From JAGSPQ01 sp038206395 (GTDB lineage: Bacteria; Myxococcota; Myxococcia; Myxococcales; Myxococcaceae), in the NCBI GenBank assembly GCA_038206395.1, contig JBBRAX010000001.1, forward strand, positions 186,001 through 250,000: DNA of 64,000 bases, written 5' to 3'. The first letter of the stretch is position 1. Each line of letters begins with the position of its first letter. The notes under the pieces are model-generated. The model was not told the origin of the DNA and did not search any database. It saw nothing but the letters and a program-made list of their open reading frames with translations. Shown piece after piece: positions 18,072 through 25,998 of this stretch. The translations under genes were made by a program, and so were the position numbers.

Positions 18072-20624
18072 TCAGTAGACGGCCTGCGACAGGCCAACCC
18101 CGCCTGCGCCCGCGGCCGAGCTGCCACCACCGCCCGCAATCCCCAGCGCGTACGTCGTCGCCGCGTCTGCCGTCCACGTCGAGCCGCCCGCGCGAACCAC
18201 CGCCAGCACCGGGCCGCCGCCGCCCGCGCCGCCGGCTCCACCTGAACCACCGTTGCCGCCGCGGCCGCCCTTCGCGCCGTTGCTGCCGTCGTCCTGCTCG
18301 CCGCTGCCGCCGTACTCGTTGCCCGAGCCGTTCGACGCGACGCCGCCGTTGCCGGCCAGCCCGCCACCGCCACCACTGCCGCCGTTGCCACCTGCGCCGC
18401 CGTTGCCAGTCGTCACGGTGACGCCGTTCGCGGTGACGGTCGACGCGTAGAGGAAGATGCCAATCGACGCGCCGCCCGAGAAGCCGCGAAGCCCGCCGCC
18501 GCCACCGCAGCCACCTGCGCCGCCGCCCCCGCCACCGCCGCCGTAGCTGTTGCAGCTGTTGTCGCCGCCCCCCCCGCCGCCCCCGCCACCGCCGCCGTTG
18601 CCATCGAACCCTGCGAAGCCGCCGCTGGCGAGGGCGACGACGTAGCCGAACGAGCTGAGCGTGCCGACACCGCCCGCCGAGATGCCCGCGGTGCCAGGAG
18701 CGCCCGCCGCCCCCGCGCCTCCCACGTACGGCGCGCCGAGGTTGAAGACGTTGCCGAGGCGCGGAGGGACACCGGATCCGCCCAGCGTGCCGCCGACCGC
18801 CGTGCCACCGACGCCGCCCGTCGTGCCGCCATTCGCGGCGAAGCCACCCCGCCCGCCCGTGCGGCCGCAGGCGCTGGTCCCTCCGAAGCCGCCGCCCGGT
18901 TGGGAGCAGCCAGAACAGAAGCCGCCTGAGTTTTCACAGCCAGGGTTGCCGACGAGGCCGTTCGAGCCCGCGCCTCCCGTCGAGCCTACCGCGCCGCCGG
19001 TGCCCGCCGTGCCGTTGCCCGCGCGGATCTGCACCCCTTCAAGCGTGACGTTGGTGGCGACGCGAATCACCGCTCCATAGGCGGTGGCCGACGAGCCGGC
19101 GGGAGTCGTGCCATTGAAGGTCATCAGCTGCACGGTGACGTTGCCGACGTTCTCGATCAGCAGCGGCGAGTTGACGTTGACGACGTTCGCGGTGCTGCGG
19201 CCCCAGATGCCCGCCGCAAAGCCGCCGTAGAGCCCCACGTTGGACGGCATCGAGACCTGGGTTGCGTAGTTGCCCTGCGAGACGAGCACGTCACGTTTGC
19301 CCTGAAAAGTGGCGGCGGTGAGGCCGGCTTGAATGGTGGCCTTCGGCTGCTGCCGCGTGCCGGGGTTCGCGTCGTTGCCGGCGGCCGAGACGAAGATCGA
19401 GTTGGCCGCTTCGCCGTCGAGGCCGTCGCAGTTGCTGTCGACGAAAGCGAGATCCGGAAAGTCGGTGGTCGAGGTGACGGTGCAGGCGTACTCGCAGCCG
19501 TTGGCGGTGTTGCCGTCGAGGTTCACGAAGCCCGGCTGGCACTGCAGCGTGCACGTGCCGGCGGCGCAGCTGCCCGTCGAGCCTGGTCCGCCGCAGCCCG
19601 CGCCGCAGCCGCCGCAGTGCTGCAGGCTGGTGTCGGTGTTCGTCTCGCAGCCGTCGGACGCCATCGTGTTGCAGTTCGCGAAGGGCGCCGTGCAGCTGCC
19701 GACGCCGCAGACGCCGTTGGTGCACGACGGGGTGCCATTGGGTGCAGCGCAGACGTTGCCGCACTGGCCGCAGTTCGTGATCGAGATCTGCTTGTTGAAG
19801 CCATCGTCGACGGTGCCGTCGCAGTCGTCGTCCTTCTCGTTGCAGACCTCGAGCCCTGCATCGCCCTGCACGCAAGTCTGCAGGACGCCTTCGATGCAGT
19901 TGGCGGTGATGCGCTGGCACTCGCCGACGCCGCAGGTGGTCTGCCCCAGGTCTTCGTCTTTGAGCATGTCGCAGTCGTCGTCGAGGCCGTTGCAGGTCTC
20001 TTTCGCGGGCACCGCAGCGCCGCACATGCTGAAGCCCGTCTGCTCGCAGGTCTGCACGCCGATGCAGAGGCCGAAGGGGTTCGATTTTTCGCAAGGCACC
20101 GTCTGGCCGAGGTTGTTGGGGGTGCAGCCGCAGCTGTTGCTGGTGGGCTGGCACTGGACCCCGACCTGGTTTCCCTGCAGATCGAACCCCATCTCGCAGC
20201 GGAAGCCCGACGGACACTTCGAGTCAAAGGAGCAGTCGCGGCCGCAGAACTTCGCTGCGCCGATGGCGAGGCATTCGTCGGCAGGGTACGGGCAGTCGGC
20301 GCTGGTCTGACAGGGCTTGCAGAGGCCCTCGCGCTCGGGGACGCAGGCGTGCTTACCGAGCTCCAGCGAGGCGCAGACCTCGTTGGCGGCGCAGCCGTCG
20401 GCGCACTTCTGGGCACAGGTTCGGGTGGTGGCGTCGGGCAGCTTCGCGCAGAGAATCGAGGTGCACTCGGCGTCCGTCTCGCAGGGCTCGCCACGGTCTT
20501 TGGGCTTCGTCGCAGGGCCGCCGCACTGGCAGGCCGCCAGGGTCACGGACACCAGGCACAGCAGGGAGGTTGCGCGCACGGTGTACAGACCGGCACGGAG
20601 TTTATGCCGAAAGCCGGCATTCAC
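18072..20624 (-). CDS. MopE-like Cys-rich and Gly-rich surface lipoprotein (850 aa)
   Basis: Residues 17-33 (RATSLLCLVSVTLAACQC) form a lipoprotein signal with lipobox TLAAC. Translation may therefore start at the GTG at 20576 rather than at 20624, since neither has a strong ribosome-binding site. Next come Cys-rich modules (CxxxADC, CETDAECTS), then MopE-type motifs ETCNGLDDDCDMLKDE and EVCNEKDDDCDGTVDD. Then follows ISITNCGQCGNVC and a beta-helix-like stretch with FVSAAGNDANPGTRQQPKATI (DUF1565-like). The last 350 residues are dominated by GGxGG and GNGGAGGNGG strings, like PGRS proteins. It is likely displayed outside the cell; MopE relatives bind copper, but the ligand here is unproven. 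Confidence 0.78.
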   Translation of the reverse strand: MNAGFRHKLRAGLYTVRATSLLCLVSVTLAACQCGGPATKPKDRGEPCETDAECTSILCAKLPDATTRTCAQKCADGCAANEVCASLELGKHACVPEREGLCKPCQTSADCPYPADECLAIGAAKFCGRDCSFDSKCPSGFRCEMGFDLQGNQVGVQCQPTSNSCGCTPNNLGQTVPCEKSNPFGLCIGVQTCEQTGFSMCGAAVPAKETCNGLDDDCDMLKDEDLGQTTCGVGECQRITANCIEGVLQTCVQGDAGLEVCNEKDDDCDGTVDDGFNKQISITNCGQCGNVCAAPNGTPSCTNGVCGVGSCTAPFANCNTMASDGCETNTDTSLQHCGGCGAGCGGPGSTGSCAAGTCTLQCQPGFVNLDGNTANGCEYACTVTSTTDFPDLAFVDSNCDGLDGEAANSIFVSAAGNDANPGTRQQPKATIQAGLTAATFQGKRDVLVSQGNYATQVSMPSNVGLYGGFAAGIWGRSTANVVNVNSPLLIENVGNVTVQLMTFNGTTPAGSSATAYGAVIRVATNVTLEGVQIRAGNGTAGTGGAVGSTGGAGSNGLVGNPGCENSGGFCSGCSQPGGGFGGTSACGRTGGRGGFAANGGTTGGVGGTAVGGTLGGSGVPPRLGNVFNLGAPYVGGAGAAGAPGTAGISAGGVGTLSSFGYVVALASGGFAGFDGNGGGGGGGGGGGDNSCNSYGGGGGGGGAGGCGGGGGLRGFSGGASIGIFLYASTVTANGVTVTTGNGGAGGNGGSGGGGGLAGNGGVASNGSGNEYGGSGEQDDGSNGAKGGRGGNGGSGGAGGAGGGGPVLAVVRAGGSTWTADAATTYALGIAGGGGSSAAGAGGVGLSQAVY

Positions 20625-20638
20625 GTTAAGAGCAGGCC

Positions 20639-21556
20639 ATGGACTTCGAGCAGGAAATCCAGCGCCTGAAGAAAGAGCTGAACGCGGTCATCCTGGCGCA
20701 CTACTACCAGGAGAGCGAAATCCAGGACGTGGCCGACTTCGTGGGCGACAGCCTCGCGCTCGCGCAGATGGCCGAGCAGACCACCGCGGACGTGATCGTG
20801 TTCTGCGGCGTTCACTTCATGGCCGAGACGGCGAAGATCTTGAACCCCGGCAAGCTGGTGCTGCTGCCCGACTTGAAGGCCGGCTGCTCGCTGTCGGATC
20901 GCTGCCCGCCGGATCAGTTCTCGGCCTTCAAGGCGAAGCACCCGAACGCTTTCGTCGTCACCTACGTGAACTCGTCGGCCGCGGTGAAGGCGATGAGCGA
21001 CGTCATCTGCACCAGCAGCAACGCGGTGAAGATCGTCAATCGCATCCCGAAGGATCGCGAGATCATCTTTGCGCCCGACCAGCACCTCGGCCGCTACGTC
21101 AGCAAGCAGACGGGCCGCGAGATGATCTTGTGGCCGGGCAGCTGCATGGTTCACGAGATCTTCAGCGAGAAGCGGCTGGTGCAGCTGAAGGTCGCGCACC
21201 CCGATGCCGAAGTGGTGGCCCACCCCGAGTGCGAAGAGGCGGTGCTGCGCCACGCCGACTTCATCGGCAGCACGAAGCAGCTGCTCGACCGCACCGCCAC
21301 CAGCGACAAGCAGGCCTTCATCGTGGTGACCGAGGCGGGAATTCTTCACCAGATGCAAGCGCGGTCGCCGAACAAGACCTTCATTCCGGCGCCGCCCGAC
21401 AACGGCTGTGCGTGCAACGAGTGTCCGCACATGAGATTGAACACCATGGAAAAGCTGTACCTGTGCATGAAGAACAAGACGCCGCGCCTCGAGATGCACC
21501 CGGGCCTCGCGCAGGCGTCGCTGGCCCCGCTGAAGCGCATGCTGGAGTGGAGCTGA
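20639..21556 (+). CDS. nadA: Quinolinate synthase
   Basis: NadA (305 aa) condenses iminoaspartate with dihydroxyacetone phosphate to give quinolinate for NAD synthesis, using a [4Fe-4S] cluster. The family signatures are ILAHYYQESEIQDVADFVGDS near the start, the cluster Cys in LPDLKAGCSL, WPGSCMVHE, and the C-terminal CACNECPHM. Ligand cysteines are all present. nadB and nadC are not in the window. Its TGA overlaps the ATG of the next gene (TGATG), suggesting coupling. Confidence 0.96.
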   Translation: MDFEQEIQRLKKELNAVILAHYYQESEIQDVADFVGDSLALAQMAEQTTADVIVFCGVHFMAETAKILNPGKLVLLPDLKAGCSLSDRCPPDQFSAFKAKHPNAFVVTYVNSSAAVKAMSDVICTSSNAVKIVNRIPKDREIIFAPDQHLGRYVSKQTGREMILWPGSCMVHEIFSEKRLVQLKVAHPDAEVVAHPECEEAVLRHADFIGSTKQLLDRTATSDKQAFIVVTEAGILHQMQARSPNKTFIPAPPDNGCACNECPHMRLNTMEKLYLCMKNKTPRLEMHPGLAQASLAPLKRMLEWS

Positions 21557-22065
21557 TGATTCGCTTCTTCGCCGCACCGCAGTGGGAGCTGGGCAAGCCG
21601 AGCGCCGAGACGCTGGAGCCGGTGAACTTCGAAGCCGAGCTGATCGCCGAAGCCTTCAAGCGCTCGGAGTACCGGGGCGAACGCCCGTTGGACAAGGCGA
21701 AGAAGGTGCTCGAGAACCCGAAGGGGCCGCCGATCTTCGCGCAACCTCCGAACGATCTGCCCGCCCTGCTGCGCCTGGCTGACCAGCTGACGACGCTCGC
21801 GCGGCAGGACGCCGGTGAAAGGGCCCGCGTCTGGCGCTGCGAATGTGGCACCCGGTACGCCGTGCCGGTGGCGCTGCTGCGGCCGGTGTCGATCAAGTGC
21901 GAACGCTGTGGCCGCACGCTGGAGCTCGATGTGACGGCGAGCCTGGGCGACGACCAGCTGGTCGAGCCTTTTCAAGGCCGGGTGAACGCGACCCGCAAGA
22001 GCCTGTCGGATTTCTTCCGCGAGGCGATGGCGCGCGGTTGGCCGGTGCTGGTCTCCGCGACTTAG
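21556..22065 (+). CDS. Unknown protein with a C-x-C...C-x-x-C zinc knuckle (169 aa)
   Basis: The start, ATG at 21556, shares its A with the nadA stop, so the two are probably translated together. I do not recognise the family. Visible features are an N-terminal MIRFFAAPQWELGKPS and a central WRCECGTRYAVPVALLRP ahead of IKCERCGRTLEL. These give four cysteines in a CxC/CxxC arrangement that would bind one zinc, like a small zinc ribbon. A helical C-terminus (SLSDFFREAMARGW) follows. There is no signal or membrane segment. It sits between nadA and a methyltransferase that also carries a zinc ribbon. Confidence 0.75.
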   Translation: MIRFFAAPQWELGKPSAETLEPVNFEAELIAEAFKRSEYRGERPLDKAKKVLENPKGPPIFAQPPNDLPALLRLADQLTTLARQDAGERARVWRCECGTRYAVPVALLRPVSIKCERCGRTLELDVTASLGDDQLVEPFQGRVNATRKSLSDFFREAMARGWPVLVSAT

Positions 22066-22071
22066 CAGCCG

Positions 22072-22866
22072 ATGCGCCGAGCCACGTTGGACATTCTGCG
22101 CTGCCCGCGTTGCGAGAACGGCCAGCTCGTGCCCGAAGACGCGATCTCTTCGCCGCGGTTGATCTTCGGGCCGGTGCGCTGCGGCACCTGCGGCGCGCGC
22201 TTCCCGGTGGGCGAAGGCATGATCGACCTCGTCGGCGATCGCGTGCGGCCGCAGGGCCTGCAGGGCGCGCTCGAGACGCCGTGGGTGGCGCGCAGCTACG
22301 AACGCTACGTGCGGCCATCGCTGGAGCTCTTCTTGTCGCGCGGCCAGTTCGATCGCGACAGCGAGTATCTGATCTACCGATCGCTGCTGGGCAAGCCCAC
22401 GGGTCCGCTGGTCGACCTCGGCTGCGGCACGGGGCTCTTCGCGCGGCGGCTGATGCGCGACCTCGAGGCGCAGGTGGTGGGCGTCGACGTGAGCCAGGCG
22501 ATGCTGGAAGAGGCCATTGCCCAGGCACGAGAGGCCGCGGTGGCGATCGACTTCGTCCGCGCCGAAGTGCCCTCGCTTCCCTTCCAGAGCGGCTCAGTGG
22601 CCGCGATCCTTCAGGTTGGCTCGGTGCACTTCATTCGCGACCTGCGATCACTGCTGTCCGAGATCGCGCGGGTGCTCACCCCAGGCGGCCGCTACGTCGC
22701 GAGCCACACCCTGGTGCCGCCCCTGCTCGGGCCCTTCCACGCCGCGGCCGGTGTGCATCCGCGCAGCGAGAGGTTGTTGCGCGACGCGACAGAGGCTGCA
22801 GGCCTGGTGCGTTTCGAGCGGGTGAAGGTGGCGCAGGTGGTGATGTTCAAGGTCGAGCGACCCTGA
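22072..22866 (+). CDS. SAM-dependent methyltransferase with N-terminal zinc ribbon (264 aa)
   Basis: The first 45 residues form a Trm112-like zinc ribbon: LRCPRCENGQLV and then VRCGTCGARFPVGEGM. Residues from about 105 form a class I Rossmann methyltransferase, with LVDLGCGTGLFARRL (SAM motif I), VVGVDVSQAMLEEA and EIARVLTPGGRYV. The domain order, zinc ribbon then Methyltransf_11, is common in delta-group bacteria, and the substrate is unknown. It follows the previous gene by 6 bp and is the last gene of the nadA transcript. Confidence 0.88.
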   Translation: MRRATLDILRCPRCENGQLVPEDAISSPRLIFGPVRCGTCGARFPVGEGMIDLVGDRVRPQGLQGALETPWVARSYERYVRPSLELFLSRGQFDRDSEYLIYRSLLGKPTGPLVDLGCGTGLFARRLMRDLEAQVVGVDVSQAMLEEAIAQAREAAVAIDFVRAEVPSLPFQSGSVAAILQVGSVHFIRDLRSLLSEIARVLTPGGRYVASHTLVPPLLGPFHAAAGVHPRSERLLRDATEAAGLVRFERVKVAQVVMFKVERP

Positions 22867-22874
22867 ACGGGGCG

Positions 22875-23162
22875 TCAGATGAAGACGCCGCCGGTCGCGT
22901 CGAGGCGAGCGGTGTTCGGCAGCTTCGTGTCCTGCGGCTTGAAAGACTCGAACATGCGGGCGTTGTTCTTGTGCTGGCCGCACTTCGGGCACTTGCAGGT
23001 GCCTTTCTTACAGGTGCAGTCTGCCGCGCTGCCGCACGCGCAGGTCGCGTTCAGCTGGAGCTGGTCGGCCAGCGCCGCGCCCGGGGTGCCCGTTGCCAGC
23101 GCCGCAGACGAAAAGAGCATCGCTGAGGTGGTGACTGCCTTGATGAGAGACGAGGTAGGCAT
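22875..23162 (-). CDS. Small secreted Cys-cluster (metallothionein-like) protein (95 aa)
   Basis: The start is ATG at 23162, with AAGGAG three bases upstream. Residues 1-32 are a signal peptide (MPTSSLIKAVTTSAML then a cleavage-like ALATG or AALAD). The mature part is dominated by CACGSAADCTCKKGTCKCPK followed by CGQHK. That makes eight cysteines within about 24 residues in CxC and CxxC spacing, which resembles a metallothionein. A non-Cys tail (ARMFESFKPQDTKLPNTARL) follows. Periplasmic binding of copper or zinc is inferred from the cysteine pattern alone. It converges on the methyltransferase gene 8 bp away and diverges from the membrane gene. Confidence 0.75.
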   Translation of the reverse strand: MPTSSLIKAVTTSAMLFSSAALATGTPGAALADQLQLNATCACGSAADCTCKKGTCKCPKCGQHKNNARMFESFKPQDTKLPNTARLDATGGVFI

Positions 23163-23242
23163 GGGCTCCTTGGGGTAAGGCGATGCGCCACATACCTCAA
23201 AAAGCGGGCGTTTGTAAAACCAATGGGGGATTAAGGCCCTTC

Positions 23243-24817
23243 GTGGACGGCAGGAACCTCGATCGCTGGGTGGTGGTGGTGGCGCTGTGCTTCGGCGTTG
23301 CGCCGCTGTGGGCCTCCCATGCGCTGCCGCTGGTTGACCTGCCGCAGCACCTGCACCTCATCTCGGTGCTGCACCGCCTGGACGACGCGAGCACGCTGTT
23401 CCCCGAGTTCTTCGCGCGGCGCCCGCAGCTGACGCCGTACCTTGGCTACTACTACTCGGTGAGCCTGCTGAACTGGCTGTTCCCGCTGGAGCTGGCGAAC
23501 CGCATCTTCCTGTCGGCGTACGTCGCCGGGCTGCCGCTGTCGCTGATGTTCCTGTTGAAGAGCTTGAAGCGGCCCGCGTGGCCGGCGCTGCTCGCGATTC
23601 CCTTCGCGTACGGCGACAGCTTCGCGTGGGGCTTCGTCAACTACTGCTCGGCGCTGCCGTTGGCGTTCCTCACCTGCGGGCTGTTCGCGCGAACGGTGTT
23701 CGATCAGCCGAAGCGGAAGACGTGGGGCATCGGGCTCGCGGTCGCGCTGTCGGCGGTGCTGCTGTTTCACGTGCAGGTCTTCATCTGGCTCGCCTTCGCC
23801 TTGCCGCTGCTGCTGGTGATGACGCGGGCTCCTGAAGATGGAAGCGGGTGGAACGCGCGACTCCAGGCGAGGGTGCCCGCGCTGGTCGGCGTGGTGCCGG
23901 CGGTGCTGCTCTTCTTCATCTGGTTCGGGGGAAGGTTCGGCGAGCCGGAAGAGATCGCGCCGGGGCAGCCGTGGAAGTCGTGGGGCCCGGTGCTGTCGCC
24001 GCAGAACCTGTCGTTCAAGACGTACGAGCAGAACAAGGCCGAGCTGATTCCGGTGCTCAGCGGCATGCTGCGCGACCAGGGCGATGCCTTCGCGGTGAAC
24101 CTCACCTTGGTGCTGGCGGGCCTCGCGGTGCTTGCGGCGCTGGTCACCGGCCGCGAGGTGAAAGAAGCCCTCGTCGAGCGGTGGCGAATCGTCGGCCTGG
24201 CTGCGATTGCGCTGATCCTCTACTTCGCCCTGCCCTTCGATATCCGCGGGTACATGTATTACCTGAACACGCGCTACGCCCACCTCGCGGCGGCGCTGAT
24301 CGTCTGCGTGGTGCCGCCGCTGAAGCCGAAGTTCGCGCGGGTCGGGCTCTTCGCGGGAGCCATCGTCGCGATCGCCACCGCGATGCCGCTGTGGAAGGGA
24401 TTCAAGGCGTTCGATCAGGAAGCGCAGGCGGTGGCCCAGCTGGCGGCGTACGCGTCAGAGAAGCCGCGGGTGATGGGGCTCATCTACAACACGGGCTCGG
24501 CGTCGATGACGCACCCGGTGTGGCTGCACGCGTCGACGGTGATCGCGCGCGAGCGCGGTGGGATCACGAACTTCACCTTCGCGGTCACTCCGCACTCGCC
24601 GGTGATGTACCGCGAAGGGAAAGTGCCCCCGACTTTCGCCTCGGAATGGCGGCCCGACACGATGGACTGGGCGAGCCAGGGTGCGGCGTACGATCACTTC
24701 CTCATTCGGGGCGCCCCACCCGACCGTGTGCTCGGCGCGCAGCTCGCCAGCGGCCAGCTGAAGGTCGCCGCCCAGGCCCAGGACTTCTGGCTCGTCACCC
24801 GCGGCAACGCCCGGTAA
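23243..24817 (+). CDS. Polytopic membrane protein, glycosyltransferase-39-like topology (524 aa)
   Basis: About ten transmembrane helices are visible. The protein starts with VVVVALCFGVAPLWASHALP followed by LVDLPQHLHLISVLHRLDD, an acidic/His loop after the first helix like that of membrane glycosyltransferases (PMT/ArnT type). The C-terminal 90 residues are soluble. GTG at 23243 (AAGG seven bases upstream) is preferred; an in-frame ATG at 23183 would add 20 hydrophilic residues. The donor and acceptor are unknown and the assignment is by topology only. The gene ends 10 bp before the next one, so they may be cotranscribed. Confidence 0.75.
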   Translation: MDGRNLDRWVVVVALCFGVAPLWASHALPLVDLPQHLHLISVLHRLDDASTLFPEFFARRPQLTPYLGYYYSVSLLNWLFPLELANRIFLSAYVAGLPLSLMFLLKSLKRPAWPALLAIPFAYGDSFAWGFVNYCSALPLAFLTCGLFARTVFDQPKRKTWGIGLAVALSAVLLFHVQVFIWLAFALPLLLVMTRAPEDGSGWNARLQARVPALVGVVPAVLLFFIWFGGRFGEPEEIAPGQPWKSWGPVLSPQNLSFKTYEQNKAELIPVLSGMLRDQGDAFAVNLTLVLAGLAVLAALVTGREVKEALVERWRIVGLAAIALILYFALPFDIRGYMYYLNTRYAHLAAALIVCVVPPLKPKFARVGLFAGAIVAIATAMPLWKGFKAFDQEAQAVAQLAAYASEKPRVMGLIYNTGSASMTHPVWLHASTVIARERGGITNFTFAVTPHSPVMYREGKVPPTFASEWRPDTMDWASQGAAYDHFLIRGAPPDRVLGAQLASGQLKVAAQAQDFWLVTRGNAR

Positions 24818-24827
24818 GGAATCACTT

Positions 24828-25835
24828 ATGGATCCCCTGAAGCTGTCAGCGGCCGACGTCGAGAAGCTCCCCGAAGCGCAGGCGCTCGAGGTGCTGGCAG
24901 CGCACGTGAAGGCGAAGCAAACGGAAGTGCCCGAGGCGCTCGCCGGCTCGGCGTCGAAGCCACTGGCCCGCGCGGCGAAGAAGGCGCTGTACCAGCTGCG
25001 TTCCAGCGGAGTCGCGGTGGCCGAGCCCGTCGCCGCGGCTGGCGCGCAGCCCGACTTGAAGACGGCGCCTTCCGAGCTCGACGGCCTTCTCTCGCCTGTG
25101 CTGGGCACTGGCGAACGGATGCTCTTCTTCGGCCGCCCGACGCGCGGCGGCGGGGTCGAGTTCTTCCAGTGCGTGCTTCACGACGAGTACGGCGTGCAAC
25201 AGCTCGATCGCGCGGAGACGAACCGTTCGCGCTACCGCCGCCAGCAGCGCGAGATCGTTTCCAGCGGCCAGGTGATCGAGATTCCGCTGTCGCGCGTGCT
25301 CGACGAGCTGGGCCAGTACTGGGGCCAGAACCTGCGCGCGAAGAACGGGCTGCCCACGTCGGCGCACCAGAACCTTCGCGACCTGAAGGTTGTGATCAAC
25401 GAGGCGCTGCTCGAGATCCCGAAGCCGCAAGGTGGCGATGAAGAGCTGACCACGAAGTCGGCATCGCTTCACGACGAGGTCGAGATCCAATCGTGGCTGC
25501 CGGCCGAGACGCAGATCGCCGCGCTGGGTGCCGAGCTCGACGTGCTGAGATCTGCCGGGGCGCCCACCGCGATGATCGAGGCGAAGGTGAGGACGCTGGC
25601 GAAGACCTACTTCACCGAAGCGGTGCGCGAGCTGTACGCGCGGCGGCTGTGGCGCATGGGTGAGTTCTTCGAGAAGACCGGGCGCACCCTGGCAAGCCAC
25701 CTCGCGCGCGCACAGGCCCGGCGGTTGTTTCACGAGGGCGACCTGGGCGGCTTCGGGGTCCAGCTGTTCCAGAAGGTCGTCGACCTTTCCGAGCACGCAG
25801 GGCCCAAGCGGCCTTCTCTCGGGGCTCCTCGCTAG
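24828..25835 (+). CDS. Unknown cytoplasmic protein (335 aa)
   Basis: I do not recognise a family. The protein starts MDPLKLSAADVEKLPEAQAL and is rich in Ala, Glu, Leu and Arg. It has a conserved-looking middle (ERMLFFGRPTRGGGVEFFQC) and long helical stretches, and it lacks a signal or membrane segment. The TAG stop (25833-25835) lies inside the left end of the palindromic element 25832-25998. Any ancestral C-terminus beyond this point would have been replaced if that element inserted here. It lies 10 bp after the membrane protein and faces the Ser/Thr kinase gene. Confidence 0.8.
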   Translation: MDPLKLSAADVEKLPEAQALEVLAAHVKAKQTEVPEALAGSASKPLARAAKKALYQLRSSGVAVAEPVAAAGAQPDLKTAPSELDGLLSPVLGTGERMLFFGRPTRGGGVEFFQCVLHDEYGVQQLDRAETNRSRYRRQQREIVSSGQVIEIPLSRVLDELGQYWGQNLRAKNGLPTSAHQNLRDLKVVINEALLEIPKPQGGDEELTTKSASLHDEVEIQSWLPAETQIAALGAELDVLRSAGAPTAMIEAKVRTLAKTYFTEAVRELYARRLWRMGEFFEKTGRTLASHLARAQARRLFHEGDLGGFGVQLFQKVVDLSEHAGPKRPSLGAPR

Positions 25836-25998
25836 TACGACAGTTCAAGAAGTCCGTGCCCCGATCGGAGGTCGAGCCGCCCCAGTGGCAAGGCGAACGA
25901 CCGAGGCGCACTTTCTGTGCGCCGCAGAAAGTTCAACGCAGCCAATGGGGATGGGGCGGCGTCCCAGCGGTGCACGAACTTCTGAACTGTCGTACTAG
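25832..25998. repeat. 167-bp nested palindromic element (MITE-like or bidirectional terminator)
   Basis: The two ends are inverted copies: CTAGTACGACAGTTC at 25832-25846 matches the complement of 25984-25998 exactly. With one bulge and two mismatches the arms extend to about 30 bp. A second inverted pair lies inside: GCCGCCCCA at 25876-25884 and TGGGGCGGC at 25952-25960. At the centre is a perfect 8-bp hairpin, ACTTTCTG (25910-25917) and CAGAAAGT (25925-25932). Both flanking convergent genes end at TAG codons supplied by the outer CTAG. No second copy was seen in this window. Confidence 0.75.

Noticed and set aside
16295..18391. 698-codon minus-strand frame over the PPC-repeat gene
   Set aside because: No motif or plausible start; it runs antisense to a clear lipoprotein gene.
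18253..18960. Dense CCGCCGCC runs as a CRISPR or regulatory repeat
   Set aside because: They encode the Gly-rich tail of the MopE-like protein; there are no spacers.
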